The notes under the pieces are model-generated. The model was not told where the DNA came from, searched no databases, and worked only from the letters and a program-made list of their open reading frames with translations. A program made the position numbers and the translations under genes. A stretch of 64,000 nt of DNA from Sipunculus nudus. Taxonomy: Eukaryota; Annelida; Sipuncula; Golfingiida; Sipunculidae. This document shows positions 9,507-22,231 of the stretch, in pieces. The first letter of the stretch is position 1. Every line of letters starts with the position of its first letter. Where the stretch lies: the NCBI GenBank assembly GCA_026874595.1, contig CM049310.1, positions 67,596,056 to 67,660,055 of the forward strand, read 5' to 3'.

Positions 9507-11435
9507 CAGTTAAATGCCTGTTACTAAGTAACTAAACAGGCTACTGGCCCCCACCCCCACTCCTCTTCGTTACTCTTGGAAGTGAAGATGTAAAGGATGG
9601 GCTGGCACTAGTCTTGATTAAGACTGAAGAGTGAAGTGCTTTGGAAAAAGCATTCATTTACTGAGGTGCAAAATGTGCATCAAGCAAAATAAATTTGCAC
9701 GACCTAAATTTTCAGTGAAAAAAGTGACAAAAGGGTGTAAATGATACATCACTTTCCCAGGATATTTTTAACAAGTTTGGGTAGAAAATAATGCTTGCCA
9801 CGGTATCTGGAACTCTTTACAGTCTAATTTTACAACCCAGAATGGGCTTCCCAGATCTCTATCCTTCACTTCGCCATCATCCCGGCATGCTGTTTTCCCA
9901 TTGGCCAGGGTCTCAAAACAAGCTGGCTCATTTGGATGGATATTTTGACAACAAATGCACAATTGCACAAGCGCTGGAGTTTACCAGATAATAAACAAAG
10001 GTCAGATCATTGCTATAAATTGTGAATAAAGTGATCCATCTGATAACAGCTTGATTAAGCCCACCAAGCAGTTCACTGAAAACTTTCCATAATGAAAATT
10101 AAACATATTTAAGATAAACAGGCAATTTTAAGCCAAAGCGTACTATGGGCTATGTGCATGCCACCTAGTGTGAAAAGGCTGTACCGCTTAATTATATGCA
10201 TGCATGGTCAGAAGGCTGCACAGTGGTTTATAGCCGTCAGTCGACCAATGGATTATAATACAGTGAGTTCAGGAAGAAGAAAGTCAAGGAGACAGCATTT
10301 TTTGTCTAAGCCAATTGAAATAATCAACTATGAACCATTTGTGAACATTATTAATGTGCATTAGAAGTTATATCTGACATGTTTTTTTATTATTACCGTT
10401 CGTAGGAGCTTGCTCTCTATTCCGTGCTTAAAGTTTCCATGAACTTAATGTTATTCCATGTCAGGTCCAATGAGAAGGGCTGGCATGACTGGTGCTTGTT
10501 TGTAATTGTTTGAAGTAAGGAGTATAAAGTTAACAAATCAGGGCGCAAAATTTGCACCGGACCACCAGAAATTTCAGGTAAAAATCAAGGAGGTCAGGCA
10601 GAATGTCTTCCCCCACTGGACCCCTACTCCCTTTGTCAGGCAAACTCCTTGGCCTCCTGCTTGGCAAGGTTGGCATTCTTGTGGGAAAATAGGTATTTCT
10701 TCCCTTCCCAGGGAAGTCGGGGGAAAAATCCAGGAAGAAAAGGAAATGAACAAGTTTCTGGGAGGAAAAGGAAGTAAGGGAAAAACTTGATATTTTCCGC
10801 AAACTTGTATTATTAAACATTTTTTATTAATTGAATTAGTCTGAAATTTTATTGAATTAATTAAATAAATAAAACTGACAACATGAGAACAGGAATACTG
10901 ACTCTATGCCTCACTCATTAAGACACATCAGTTCCACAGGCACTTGTTTTCCAGCAGTAAAATGCCTTAGAAACCATAAACACAATGAGTGTGCCAGTTA
11001 TAAAAGAACAAGGTAATGAACTCCACCGCTAGGCGGGAAAGACAACTTTTTTTCACTAGTCCGAATTCCGTAGAATTATCCGCTTCACAAGCATGATTGC
11101 ACGCCTTTTTGCTGAAAACTTCTTCTACAAGATTAAACTTCCAAAAATAAAAGTTCTTCACACTAACTGCAAATTCAAGCACGTTTACTCCAGGGGTGAC
11201 ACCGTCATTTGTCATGTACACATTTATTAGTTGCGGAAGTTGACGTCATCTCTGGCTTAATGTATGTTATGGCTATAGAACAGAAGTAAATGTATACAAA
11301 ACAAGTGATATAATGATCCTGGTTGTGTTTGCTCACTGATTTTCAATTTGACAGCTGTTTGAATAGTGCGTCCAAAAGAGATGTAGAAAACAACTGGTAC
11401 CATGCAGCCAATCACAGCGGCCAGTTTAGGGGGAA
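9507..11435 (+). other. ABL intron 1, mostly unique sequence
   Basis: Several frames of 60-100 codons are open here, but none has a recognisable domain, consistent splice signals or a conserved copy. A purine-rich stretch (about 10690-10790) with repeated GGAAG/AGGAAA is the only compositional oddity. I cannot exclude an alternative ABL first exon in this region. Confidence 0.4.
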
Positions 11436-11477
11436 ATCCAGTCCACCCGGGGTGACGTCAACCTGCGCAACGAATAT

Positions 11478-11795
11478 GTGTGGGTCCACAAAATAATCAA
11501 AACAGATTCAACAAGGGCATCTGGCAGCAATTCAGATAAGCCAGAGCTTTGCAAATGGTGTTTTGCAACAAGTGACCTTTCTTCCTCTGCATATATGCAA
11601 CCTTCTATGTTTTTCATGTTTGTCAACATTGCTGTGTTTACAAACATGTTGCTGATAAACAAGTTTATACATCCTTCACGAAGGCCTTATAAGATTTTTT
11701 CACAACCAAAACCACCCTTATATCATTAATATATACAAAAGTAAGCCAGAAAAACATAAATTCATTTTCAAATGATAGGTGAATGGGCACCTTTA
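11478..11795 (+). repeat. Dispersed repeat A, copy 2
   Basis: This is the second copy of the repeat at 1371-1770, about 80 percent similar by eye over 300 bases. It keeps an open frame at 11478-11729 with DKPELCKW and FVNIAVFTNMLLINKF. It ends near 'gggcacctttaaaat'. Confidence 0.55.
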
Positions 11796-12118
11796 AAATC
11801 AGAATTTTTTTAGCCTCTTATTGTATTCACTTGCTTTGTCAAGCAGCCCACTTTCGTCACTGGAGGTCATTCACTTCAGCTCTCTCTGCTTACCCGATTC
11901 ATAATGGCTCATTGGGGAGCAGGGTCACAGGTGTACAGTTATTTTAATATATCAACCTCAACACCCCCCCCCCCCCCCGCCCAAGTGTAATTTCAAAATT
12001 TTTTATATTTTAAAATGTATTGTAAATGTAAATAGTGAATATGTTTCCACTCTATTGTTCAAAACTGTTCTAAATCAAGGAGTAATACATAATGCTATGT
12101 TGGGGTAATCAACATTTT
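11796..12118. repeat. Family I-type internal fragment with a C-run
   Basis: Around 11930-11980 the text 'acaggtgtacagttatt' is followed by a 15-C run (11964-11978). The same order recurs at about 21465-21496. The fragment has no visible ends of its own. Confidence 0.4.
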
Positions 12119-14545
12119 TAGCTCAGCTGACTATAAAGTCATCTGAGCTATAGTTGTGGTCCATTGTCCATCTGTTGGTCTAGCTGTCCGTCCGCCTGTC
12201 CGTCTGATTGGCACGTTTTGAAACTGTTAGACCTACGAATATAAAATTTGGCATACTGTTAGGTGTCCCCAAGATCTCCTGCCAAACCAAAAATTGGGTC
12301 ACTTTAACTGGAAAAACTTCTATTTTCCATTAAAAACCTACCATCACACTTCAGGACTGAATACAGTCGAGCCCACTTTGTGTCATATCGGTTAGTAATA
12401 AATCCTGTTTATTGTCACATAAATCTGAAAATCCCAAACCATTTCCTATATAAACAATGGAAAATCTGACCGTTTAATATCATGGAATAATGTCATAATC
12501 CTATTTATTGTCATGCTTGGAACCCTTGGTAGTAAAACCAGTTTGCAGTTAATATCACATCATACACCGACACGGTCAATGAGGCCATGTGCCTGTAATC
12601 GGTCAGGCGTATTAAACGATTGCATCTGCCACCTGTGTGCGGCAGGCTAGTGCAGTGATGGATGCAGGTCACTCCCCGTCACTTAACTAATTATTGTCTG
12701 CAGATACCCTGGTAATCCATTGCGTTTCTTTGTACTTTAATAAGGGCGATGTTTGCGATCACGTCATACATAATGCACTCTAGCCATTGAAAGGCCGTGG
12801 TTTACATCTCAGTGACTGGAGGAGATACCCAGTCCAAAACCTCAGTCACGGCTAAACTTCAGAAAGTTGACAATGGCATAATGATGCCCGCTCCCTGAAC
12901 AGTCCTATCATGAAGACGATCATGGAATTTTGAGTCATTAATAAGATATCCAGAAAATAAGGTGCAATAGTCGGGGAAAGAATTATCTAGTAAAATAGTA
13001 TGCCCCAATATAACGTTATAACTTTGCTGCATGTTTCAAGACATTTGACCTCATGACCCAGACTCTACGTCACTTTCTGTTGACAAGTCAGATTTATATT
13101 GCAGCATGCGGCCCAAAATCACTGGAAATTAATTGTAGGGTGCGCATAAATGTAAATTAATATGCTGTTGTGCAATGAAAATATTCATAAAGGTTTCTGT
13201 TTCCTTTTTATTGACGATCTATTTAATATCATTTGAGACATAATGCTTCTTCTATGACTCAAAAGGATATTGATTTTGAAGCCGGCATAATGTCATATCC
13301 CGGTTATTATCATAATTTATGCATGCACCACTGACATGAGAATAAGCGGGGTTGACTCTAATATCAAAACCACTCATCTGTATTTCTTCATATTTACCAC
13401 AAATATTCCCCTATACATAAAAGTTCTTATGTACATGCCAGAAATTAGGTCAGTATTATGTAATATGTGAAAGTAAAAGGCCCCAACATAATGCACTTTG
13501 AAAAAATCAGGAAAGATATTTCCTCACTTAACATGATAACTGTCAAACCAAGACTTATTTTGAATATTTTAGGTGTAACTATATTTAATCATGATTCAAT
13601 TGTAAACCAAAAGTTTAGGCCTGAATTTTGAAAACTTTTTAAGTTATTAGCATAAATATAAAATCAGTACCTTAAATTTTGCCCAAATCTGTGTTATGTA
13701 ACCTACTCCAGGCGGCTTGCCTTGGCTCAGCTTGGCCTCTACTAGCAGGCTTCCCCTCTGCCCTGTACACCCCCCCCCCCCCACTCCCCGGATGGTGCAT
13801 AAACTAGATAAGTGTTATAATTATCTGTATTTGATTAATTCTTATTCTAGGCTATGCTTCATTTTAGATTTTGTATTGTACCATCAGGGTTACAGTGATT
13901 AAAGTGCACATTTAATTGTGTCCACAAGGTGGTTTATTGCTTTGAAAGTGTGGATGTTCATCATATAAATAATTCCTTTCTTCAGAAGAGTAAAAACTTC
14001 ACCAGGTGTGAAATTGAATATTAATTCCAGTGATAAATTAAAGCTGAGATAGTAATTAGCATAATGATATTGATTGTCCCTCATTCAACCATCAGTGCTT
14101 ATACCTTATTTGAAAAGATGTTTTTATTTTATTAAATTTACTGAATCTGGTGAAAATTAAGCATGTATTGAACACTCCAATGTACAAAACTTTTTAATTG
14201 TAATTCAAGGAATAATCTTGATTCTTGAAGATGCTATGGTGTGGCATTATTTTCTTTAAATTCAGTTAAAACATTTGTGATTTAAAAATGATAAAATATG
14301 TGTATGCATAATATGACTTGATGTGAGGTGAACTCAGGATAAATAATGATTACAGAGAAAAGTAGATATGCTAAAAAAATAGGCTTTAATATAAACTTAA
14401 ATGCATTACTCCCTTGAAAGTGAAATAAAAGTACCAGTCCATTCTTTCCACTTGCCCGTCCGTCTCAAAACCTTTACTGCTTTTTCTTCATGACAGTGTT
14501 GTCAGAGTTTTAGTTTTGCAATCATATATTTAGAACTTCACTATA
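12119..14545 (+). mobile_element. Family I element, 5' end and body, interrupted
   Basis: The head hairpin is TAGCTCAGCTGAC (12119-12131) paired with GTCATCTGAGCTA. A GTCC/GTCT-rich segment follows (about 12165-12205), then the standard body. The body is broken by the pogo-like element 12364-13358 and continues with text also found at 40200-41280 and 60450-61190, including a 13-C run (13770-13782). I could not find its own 3' tail before the family III element at 15115, so it is probably truncated. Confidence 0.65.
12364..13358. mobile_element. pogo/Tc1-mariner-like non-autonomous element, copy 1
   Basis: It begins CAGTCGAGCCCACTTTGTGT and ends with the inverted form of GAGTCAACCCCGCTTATTCT. 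TA is present on both sides (12362-12363 and 13359-13360). Uninterrupted family I copies read 'gactgcctaatatcaaaac' at this point (for example 17626 and 57922), so the insertion and its TA duplication can be read directly. It is 995 bp long with no transposase frame. It is related to 20418-21240 in the opposite orientation. Confidence 0.75.
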
Positions 14546-15026
14546 ACCAAGTAGGAAGGCTCCTTTCCTCTTAGCTTCTCATATTTATATATATTTATAT
14601 ATTGTTTTTCCCAGGAAAAACCAGAATTCTTATTTTTCCCAGCCAGCTCCAATTTGTTAAATGATATCCTTTTAATAGTTAAGGTGGTTTAAGTTTGCAT
14701 ATTTTACTACAGTATTATAACCAAACTGTAATGTTATTAACTGACCATTGCTAAAAGAACAGTAACATTTTTTGTCATAAAAAAAAGTAGAAAACACATT
14801 TTCACTACAACCTTTGATCACACTGAACCACAATCAATACTGATCAAAGGGGTCATATCAACAAACACACAAACAGCATCATAATACTTTATGTTTAAAA
14901 GGGTGGTTATTCCTAAGCCTTTAAACATTATTTATTTTTTTTTTATTCTCTGTGAACCTCATCTCAAAAACCTGACCTAGCTATTATTATAATATTATAA
15001 CAAAAAATTAATGAACTTGTTATATA

Positions 15027-15062
<36 letters not shown>

Positions 15063-15114
15063 TTTTTGTCAGCTTCATATTTTATTAACTCATTGTGTGA
15101 GTGTACTATTTATT
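14546..15114. other. AT-rich intron sequence before family III
   Basis: I see no gene. It contains an (AT)n run (15021-15059) and scattered family I-like words such as 'ttcctcttagcttctca', which is also found near 49483. Confidence 0.4.
15021..15059. repeat. (AT)n microsatellite
   Basis: TA units with one TTT interruption near its start. Confidence 0.9.
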
Positions 15115-17340
15115 GTATCCCCAGACAAAGTCGGGATACTATGGTTTCACGATGGTCACTCCGCCGCCGCAGAAAAACCTTGTGAGCGGGATAACTCAAA
15201 AAATATTTCACTGATCTTTTTCAAACTTTACATTTGCATAGATATAGGTAAGGGGACGAAGCCTATTTAAAATGGGGTCATGACCTATGCTAGGAGAGTG
15301 ACCTTGACCTTGAATAGGTCCATTTTTGCTGAAAATAACACAAATTCTTAAATATTTCAAGTAAGCTTGCATGGACTGGTCCAAAAATCAAGGTGACCAA
15401 AGATCTTGGATAGCCTTGTGATATACCGGAAACTGGTGGCGCCACCTATTATCCTTTTCTTGTTTTTACACCTTTTAATACCCCCATAATTGCCACTTGA
15501 CAGTACTGTAAGCCTTATAAATTAAAAACTAATGGACAGATTTCTGTCATATTATGCATATGTAGAGAGATGGGTTATGGGATGAGGTCTATTTACATTT
15601 GGGTCATGACCTTTACCATGAGAGTGGCCTTGACCTTTAATGTGTCCATATTTGGTGAAAATCACACACCTCTTATGATATCTCCAGTGTTGATAGCCAC
15701 ATGGATTTCAAACGTGACTTATGTATGGCCCACCACTAAAGTAAGAACCCTATAGGTTCTAGGGTCATGAGGTCAAAGGTCAAGGTCACTGGACTCGCAT
15801 TTTAAAAGATACTGTGGATGTATTTTAAGCCAAACTTTCATCCCAGGTCTTTCATCTTGAATATATAGCTCACTTGCCAATAGTGGATGATCCATATCAA
15901 TTTTGGGGTCACAAGGTCGAAGGTCAAGGCCACAGGAGCTATCTGTCAAAAAATTAGTTTCTGGATGATAATTACTGCTTTTATTGATGTATTGATTTCA
16001 AACTTGACTTATATATGTCCCATTGAAAAAGCAAAACTCCAATTGATTTTGGGGTCATGAAGTCAAAGGTCAGGGTCACAGGACACATCTTTAAAAAGAT
16101 TGTGGATGCATTTTCAGCCAAACATTTCATCTCAGACCTTTCATCTTGCACATATAGTTCACCTGCCAAGAGGGGATGACCCCTATCAATTTTGAGGTCA
16201 CAAGGTCAAAGGTGAAGGTCACAGGAGCCATCTGTCCAAAAATTAGTTTCTGGATGATAATTCCTGCATTAATTGATGTATGGATTTCAAACTTGATTGT
16301 ATATGACCAATTGGAAAAACAAGACCCGGATTGATTTTGGGGTCATTAGTCAAAGGTCAAGGTCACAGTACACATCTTTAAAAAGATTGTGGATGCATTT
16401 TCAGCCAAACAATTCATCTAAGATCTTTCATCTTGCACATATAGTTCACCTGCCAAGAGTGGAAGACCCCTATCAATTTTGAGGTCAAAGGTGAAGGTCA
16501 CAGGAGCCATCTGTCCAAAAATTAGTTTCTGGATGATAATTCCTGCTTTTATTGATGTATGGATTTCAAATTTGACCTGTATATGTCTTATGGAAAAGCA
16601 AGACATGAAATGATTTTGGGGTCATGAGGTCAAAGGTCAAGGTCACAGTACACATCTTTAAAAAGATGTGGATGCATTTACAGCCAAACATTTCATCTCA
16701 GATCTTTCATCTTGCACATATCGTTCATCTGCCAATACAGGAAAACCCCTATCAATTTTGAGGTCAAAAGGTCAAAGGTGAAGGTCACAGGAGCCATCTG
16801 TCCACAAATTAGTTTCTGGATGATAATTCCTGCTTTTATTGATGTATGGATTTCAAACTTGACTTGTATATGTCCCATTGGGAAAAGCAAGACCCAAATT
16901 GTTTTGGGATCATGAGGTCAAAGGTCAAGGTCACAGGACACATCTTTAAAAAGATGTGGATGCATTTGCAGCCAACATTTCATCTCAGATATTTCATCTT
17001 GCACATATAGTTCACCTGCCAAGAGTGGAAGAACCCTCACAATTTTGAGGTCAAAAGGTCAAAGGTGAAGGTCACAGGAGCCATCTGTCCGAAAAATTTC
17101 ATCTTGCACATACAGTTCCCCTGCCAATAGAGGAAGACGCCTGTCAGTTTTTTGGATAGCCTTGTGATGTGCCAAAAGGTCAAGGTCACAGGACCAACAT
17201 CTTCAAAAAATTGTGGATTGATAGATGGAAGAAACAATAATTGCTTGCCAAGTGTCAGTATATGCTGCTAAAAATTGGGGCCTATTTTTAAAAGGGGGGG
17301 GGGGGGGGGGGGGCTTACTATGTCTGGGGATACTCAAGAA
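15115..17340 (+). mobile_element. Family III element, near full length
   Basis: The head hairpin pairs GTATCCC (from 15115) with GGGATAC (15133-15139). The first twelve bases GTATCCCCAGAC reappear as the reverse complement GTCTGGGGATAC at 17322-17333, close to the 3' end. A CCGCCGCC-type stretch follows the head. The middle is a tandem array of about 290-bp units. A 20-G run (17294-17313) lies just before the 3' box. Other partial copies are at 49083 and 52220. There is no coding sequence. Confidence 0.7.
15757..17190 (+). repeat. Tandem array in family III, ~290-bp units rich in AGGTCA
   Basis: About five units begin near 15757, 16044, 16335, 16612 and 16903. Each has a cluster close to AGGTCAAAGGTCAAGGTCAC and a second cluster with 'aaggtcaaaggtgaaggtcac'. 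AGGTCA-A-AGGTCA is a perfect DR1 arrangement and TCAAGGTCA is an ERR/SF-1 type site. Units differ by point changes and small gaps. A regulatory effect is untested. Confidence 0.7.
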
Positions 17341-17356
17341 ATGTCTGGTTTCTTTT

Positions 17357-20004
17357 TAGCTCAGCTGACTATAAGTCATCTGAGCTATAGTCGTGGTCCA
17401 TTGTCCGTCGTCCGTTCGTCTGTCCGTCCGTCTGTCCGTCCGTCTGTCCGTCCGTAGATGTGGCACGTTTTGAAACCGTAAGACCTAGGAATCCAAAATT
17501 CAGCATAATGTTAGATGTCCCCAAGATCTCCTACCAAGCCGAAAACTGGGTCTTTGCGACTTCGTTCCTTTGAGAAATTAAGGAAAAACCTCAATTTTTT
17601 ATTAAAAACCTATTTTCACTCTTCAGGACTGCCTAATATCAAAACCACTCATCTGTTTTCCCTCATATTTACCATAAATATTCTTCTATATAGTTCCTAT
17701 GTACATGCCAGAAATTATTTCTGTATTATATAATTTAAAAAAGTTATGGGCCAAAACATAATGCATTTTGTAAAAAATCAGGAAAGATATTTGATCACTT
17801 AACACAAAACTTGTTAAAGCTATGGACTTTTTTTCCAGTAATATAACTTTAATTTATCAAAATTAAATTGTATACCCAAATTTAGATCAAAATCTTTTAA
17901 ATTTTTTAAAATATTAACAAAAATAAAAAATTGGTACCTTAAATTTTGCCCAACTTTGACCATGGCACGGTTTTTTACTGTAAGTACTGTGGATTTAATT
18001 TTCTCAGCATGTTTTGTTAGCATTTTGTCTGTTAACACAAAAAATTTGAAACCAGTTGATCAAAAACTGTAGATTTTATACTAGTTTTCAAGCACCATGT
18101 AACAAATTGTTTACATCAAGCTAGTGTTATGCAGTTTGCAAGAGCTCAGCTCCCCAGCTTCAGCTCTCAGTTCCTAAAATTTGGCATACAATTAGATGTC
18201 TCCAAAATTCCCTACCATGCCAAGAATTTGGTCACTAGGACTTAATACCTTTGAGATTTTAATGAAAAACTTCATTTTTCCATTAAAAACCCATTGTTAC
18301 ACTTCAAGACTGCCTAATATCAAAACCACTGATGTGACTTGCATCATATATAATATACATATTTTTCTATACATTCTCTATGCATATGCCAGAAATGATG
18401 TCAGTATTGCGTAATTGTTTTAAGTTATGGGCCCAAACATAATGCACTTTGTAAAAAATCAAGAAATATATTTACACCCTTAACAAGGGGATTGCTGAAG
18501 CTAGAGTTTTTTTGCCAGGGATGTAACATTATTTAATCAAGATTCAATTGAATACCCCAAATTAGTCCTGAATTTTTCAAATTTTATATGTTATTAGTAT
18601 AAATATAAAATTAGTACCTTAAATTTTGCCCAACTTTGACCATGGCACATTTGTTTCCTGTGAGCACGGTTGATATAATTTTCATATCATGCACACAAGG
18701 ATTTCAGCTTTTTACTTTAGAAAGCTGAAAGAAATTGGCCAAAAATTGTAGCTTTTATTAATGTTTTTATGAGACCATGTCAGACCTTAACTCTCTCCAG
18801 CCCCTCTTGAGTCACCTGTATGTTGACCTTGTTGAACTTTCAGCAAATTATGCATGCTTGAGGCGAGCCATACACTGTTGCAGGTAGGCAGCTTATGGCC
18901 AGCCACAGTTAATCCAGGTGTCCAACCCAACTCATCTAGTAGTTTTAACCAACAACATAACAATTAACAATAAATTAATAAATTTTTATTGTTTTTTAAT
19001 AACAAATTAAAGAAAAATAAAAAAGAATTTGTTAGTTTATAATAACAGGAAATCAACTTGCAGTTACTGATGATAAAAGAATCTTGTATCGATGGATAGA
19101 ATGTCACGTACTCCAAATAACACCATGCAGTCACCTATGGTATTTTTCAGTTCAATTTTAATGATAAAAAAGTAAATCATATTATTCATTACTAATCATC
19201 AGGGATCATATGAAGGAAATTAATGATAGACAAAGATGCAGTTGATATTATTAATCTAGATTCCTACTGTGTCTAGTATGTACATTGATGTGAAATTAGT
19301 CCAAAATGAATATATTACATTTTTTTTTTTTTTTAATATAAATAAAAGCCATAAAACCAGGTACTTTTGATCATAATTTAAATGTGTGAATTTTGTATAT
19401 TCTGGATTCTCAACATAATTGTTTGGTGAAACTGAATAAATGCCAGTAATGGTGGGAAAACTTTGCAATTGTATTTAAATACGAATATGAATATGTACTC
19501 CATTATAAAATGTCTTCCATAAAGAATTGGAATTCAGGTAAAAATGAAAGTATATGAATACCAGTGCAAATACTTTCAAAATGTATTCATAAATGCATTC
19601 AAGAATATATACTTTAATATTATTTTAATAATCATTTCAGTTATATTTCATTTTATAATCATAAGATTCTCTTATTATTTTTAATAAAAATTATATTTGG
19701 GACAATATTTGTAATTTTTTTTAATAAATAGTTAAACTCTTATATCATATGTTCTGCTTATAAGTTATATGGCCAAGTCAAAATCTGTGTGACAATAGTA
19801 CTCCATTTGTTAATAAAATAAATGAAATCAATCCTCTTCCCTGTCTCCAAAGATAATATCATAATCATACATAAGCTAAACACCAACAACTCATAATAAA
19901 GCTTATATTTATTACCACACCAAACCAGCATATGCCTCATTCCTAAATCATATTTTTTAATCATATATAACAGCTGAGCACCGTGACCCATAGGTCCCTT
20001 GTTT
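17357..20004 (+). mobile_element. Family I element, full-length copy (2.65 kb)
   Basis: The head is TAGCTCAGCTGAC paired with GTCATCTGAGCTA, next to a T-run. GTCCGTCY units follow at about 17398-17458. The tail begins with CAGCTGAGC (19971), the reverse complement of GCTCAGCTG in the head. Then come GACCCATAGGTC, a near-palindrome, and CCTTGTTT. It aligns along its length with 45610-47995 and 57655-60275 and differs from them by few changes. No Rep, helicase or transposase frame is present, so it must be mobilised in trans. Confidence 0.75.
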
Positions 20005-20408
20005 ACCACTTGAACAGTTCTGAATTAATGTGAAAGAAACATGATCAAAAATTCTTTCTGAAAAAGAGAAATAAGTATGAAAAAATTTTAAAAATTAAGC
20101 TGGTATCAATAATTCCCATTTTTTCTAGGGAAGAATGAGAATTCTCATTTTTCCCAGGTTTGAATTTCAAAACTGAATTCCAATCTCTCCCCGGGAAGAA
20201 TGGGAATCCCTTCATACCTTCTCTGGATTCTCATTTTCCCGGGAAAAATCAGAAATCTAATTTTTCCTGGGAGGATTCCAGATCTTCCCAGATTCTCATT
20301 CTTCGCTCGACATACATATGAAAGACATAACAAAATAATATTTTTCATATTTTGCATTTGCTAAAATTTCAAACTTCAGCTGAGCGCTGTGACCCTTTTC
20401 CCTTGTTC
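20005..20408 (+). repeat. Family I 3' fragment with palindromic TTTTTCCC/GGGAAAA units
   Basis: It ends in a family I tail (CAGCTGAGCGCTGTGACCC, then CCCTTGTT). Before it, at 20110-20310, is a run of short imperfect palindromes of the type ATTCTCATTTTTCCC with GGGAAAAATCAGAA. Confidence 0.5.
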
Positions 20409-20417
20409 TTGTAAGTA

Positions 20418-21240
20418 CAGTCAAGCCCGTTTATTGTCATATTGGTGGTGCATGCATAAATTCTGATAAAAACCAGGACATTATGCAGGCTTCAACATCA
20501 ATTTCCTCATGAGTCATAGAAGAAGCATTATGTCTCAAATGATATTAAAAAAAATCGTCAACAAAAGGAAACAGAAACTTTTATGATATTTTTATTGCAC
20601 ATCGGCATATCAAATTACGTTTATGCACACATGACAATTTATTTCCTGTAAGTGTTGTGCCGCATGCCGCAATAACAGACAAAAATCTGACTTGCAATTA
20701 CTGACAAATATCTGACTTGTCAACAGAAAGAGACGTAGCGTCTGGGTCATGAGGTCAAATGATTGGAAATATGTGGCTCAGTTGTAACGTTATGCGTAGA
20801 CAAACTATTTTACTAAATAATTATTTCCCCGACCATTGTGCCTTATTATCCGGATATCCTATTATGGACTCCATTAAGTTCCATGATCGACTTTATGATA
20901 GGACTGTTGGGGGAGCAAAGTGACGAGGAGTGACCTGTATGCATCACTTCACTTGCCTGCCGCACACAGGTGGGAGATGTGATCGTTTGATACGCCTGAC
21001 CGATCGAAGGCTCTTGGCCTCGTTCATCGCCGTGTCGGCATCTGATGTGATATTAAATGCGATCTGGTATCATTGCCAAGGGTTCCAAGCATGACAATAA
21101 ACGGGATTATGACAACATTCCATGATATTAAACGGTCAGATTTACCATTGATTATATAGGAAATGGTTTGGGATTTCAGATTTATGTGACAATAAACGGG
21201 ATTTTCTATTAACCAATATGACACAAAGTGGGCTCGACTG
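20418..21240. mobile_element. pogo/Tc1-mariner-like non-autonomous element, copy 2
   Basis: It starts CAGTCAAGCCCGTTTATTGT and ends with the inverted form of CAGTCGAGCCCACTTTGTGT. TA lies on both sides (20416-20417 and 21241-21242). The flanks together restore the family I phrase 'cctgtaagtac...atttaatttt'. It is 823 bp long and matches the element at 12364-13358 in inverted orientation. Confidence 0.75.
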
Positions 21241-21718
21241 TACATTCAATTTAATTTTTACAACAGGTAAAAATAATTAATCTGTTAAATTCTATAATTT
21301 CAAAATAAAAGCTAAAACATTCCGCTAGTTATTCAGGGGCTCTATTGTCAACATTTGCCATTTCATGCAAGCTCCAGGTTGCCCACTTCTGGTCACTACA
21401 GCCCTGCCTGGGTAACACTATTACTATGTTAGTGATGCCTACCTGGTCCAGCACCCCTGCTGTGACAGGTGTACAGTTATTCTCATGTCACCTGCCCCCC
21501 CCCCATACCCCACCACCAAATGTGTTGCAATAGTTGTTATTTTTCAAACTGTATTTCTTTAAAGTTGTTTCAACTCCAATGTACAAAACAATTCTTGAAA
21601 TAGTAATTTCAGGAGTAATCCAATAGATGTGGTGGTTATGTATGTAGCATTTTTAAAGGAATAAATTTCCATTTAAATCAACTAATTAAAATATAATTAA
21701 ACCCATTAGTATGCATAA

Positions 21719-21759
<41 letters not shown>

Positions 21760-22146
21760 CCAAATCATAAATAAATAAAGATGCAATTTAGAATTGTAAT
21801 TTCTGAATCAAGTGTTAATTTTTTATATTTATTGTTTTGCTAATTCAAAGGAGTATATTTTATAAACAAATAAATAATCTGTGAGCATAATTTAATGTTA
21901 ACTGGCCAATTAGCTTTATGTTGATAATGCAATTTAGAAACAAAATAAACTTAAACATTCAGATATATATATGTTATACTGTAAATGTATAGTAAAATTT
22001 ATAAACTTTGAAAAAAAAAATCGAAGTAATGAAAAAAATGAAAAGAAATGATGTAAAAATAAAAATGAGGATCTAATTAATGCAAACATTAGTTCATTGT
22101 TTTCCTGATTCAATGGTATGGGAATTATAGAGATTTGCTTTGTTTT
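21241..22146 (+). repeat. Family I internal fragment, continued after copy 2 insertion
   Basis: This AT-rich, non-coding text resembles the body of the longer family I copies. It includes a C-run near 21488, an (AT)n run at 21723-21757 and words shared with 13900-14400. Confidence 0.5.
21723..21757. repeat. (AT)n microsatellite
   Basis: About 17 AT units. Confidence 0.9.
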
Positions 22147-22231
22147 TAGCTCAGCTGACTGAAAGTCATCTGAGCTATAGCGATCACTCTTTGTCCGTCG
22201 TCCGTCTGTCCGTCTGTCCGTCCGTTAACCA

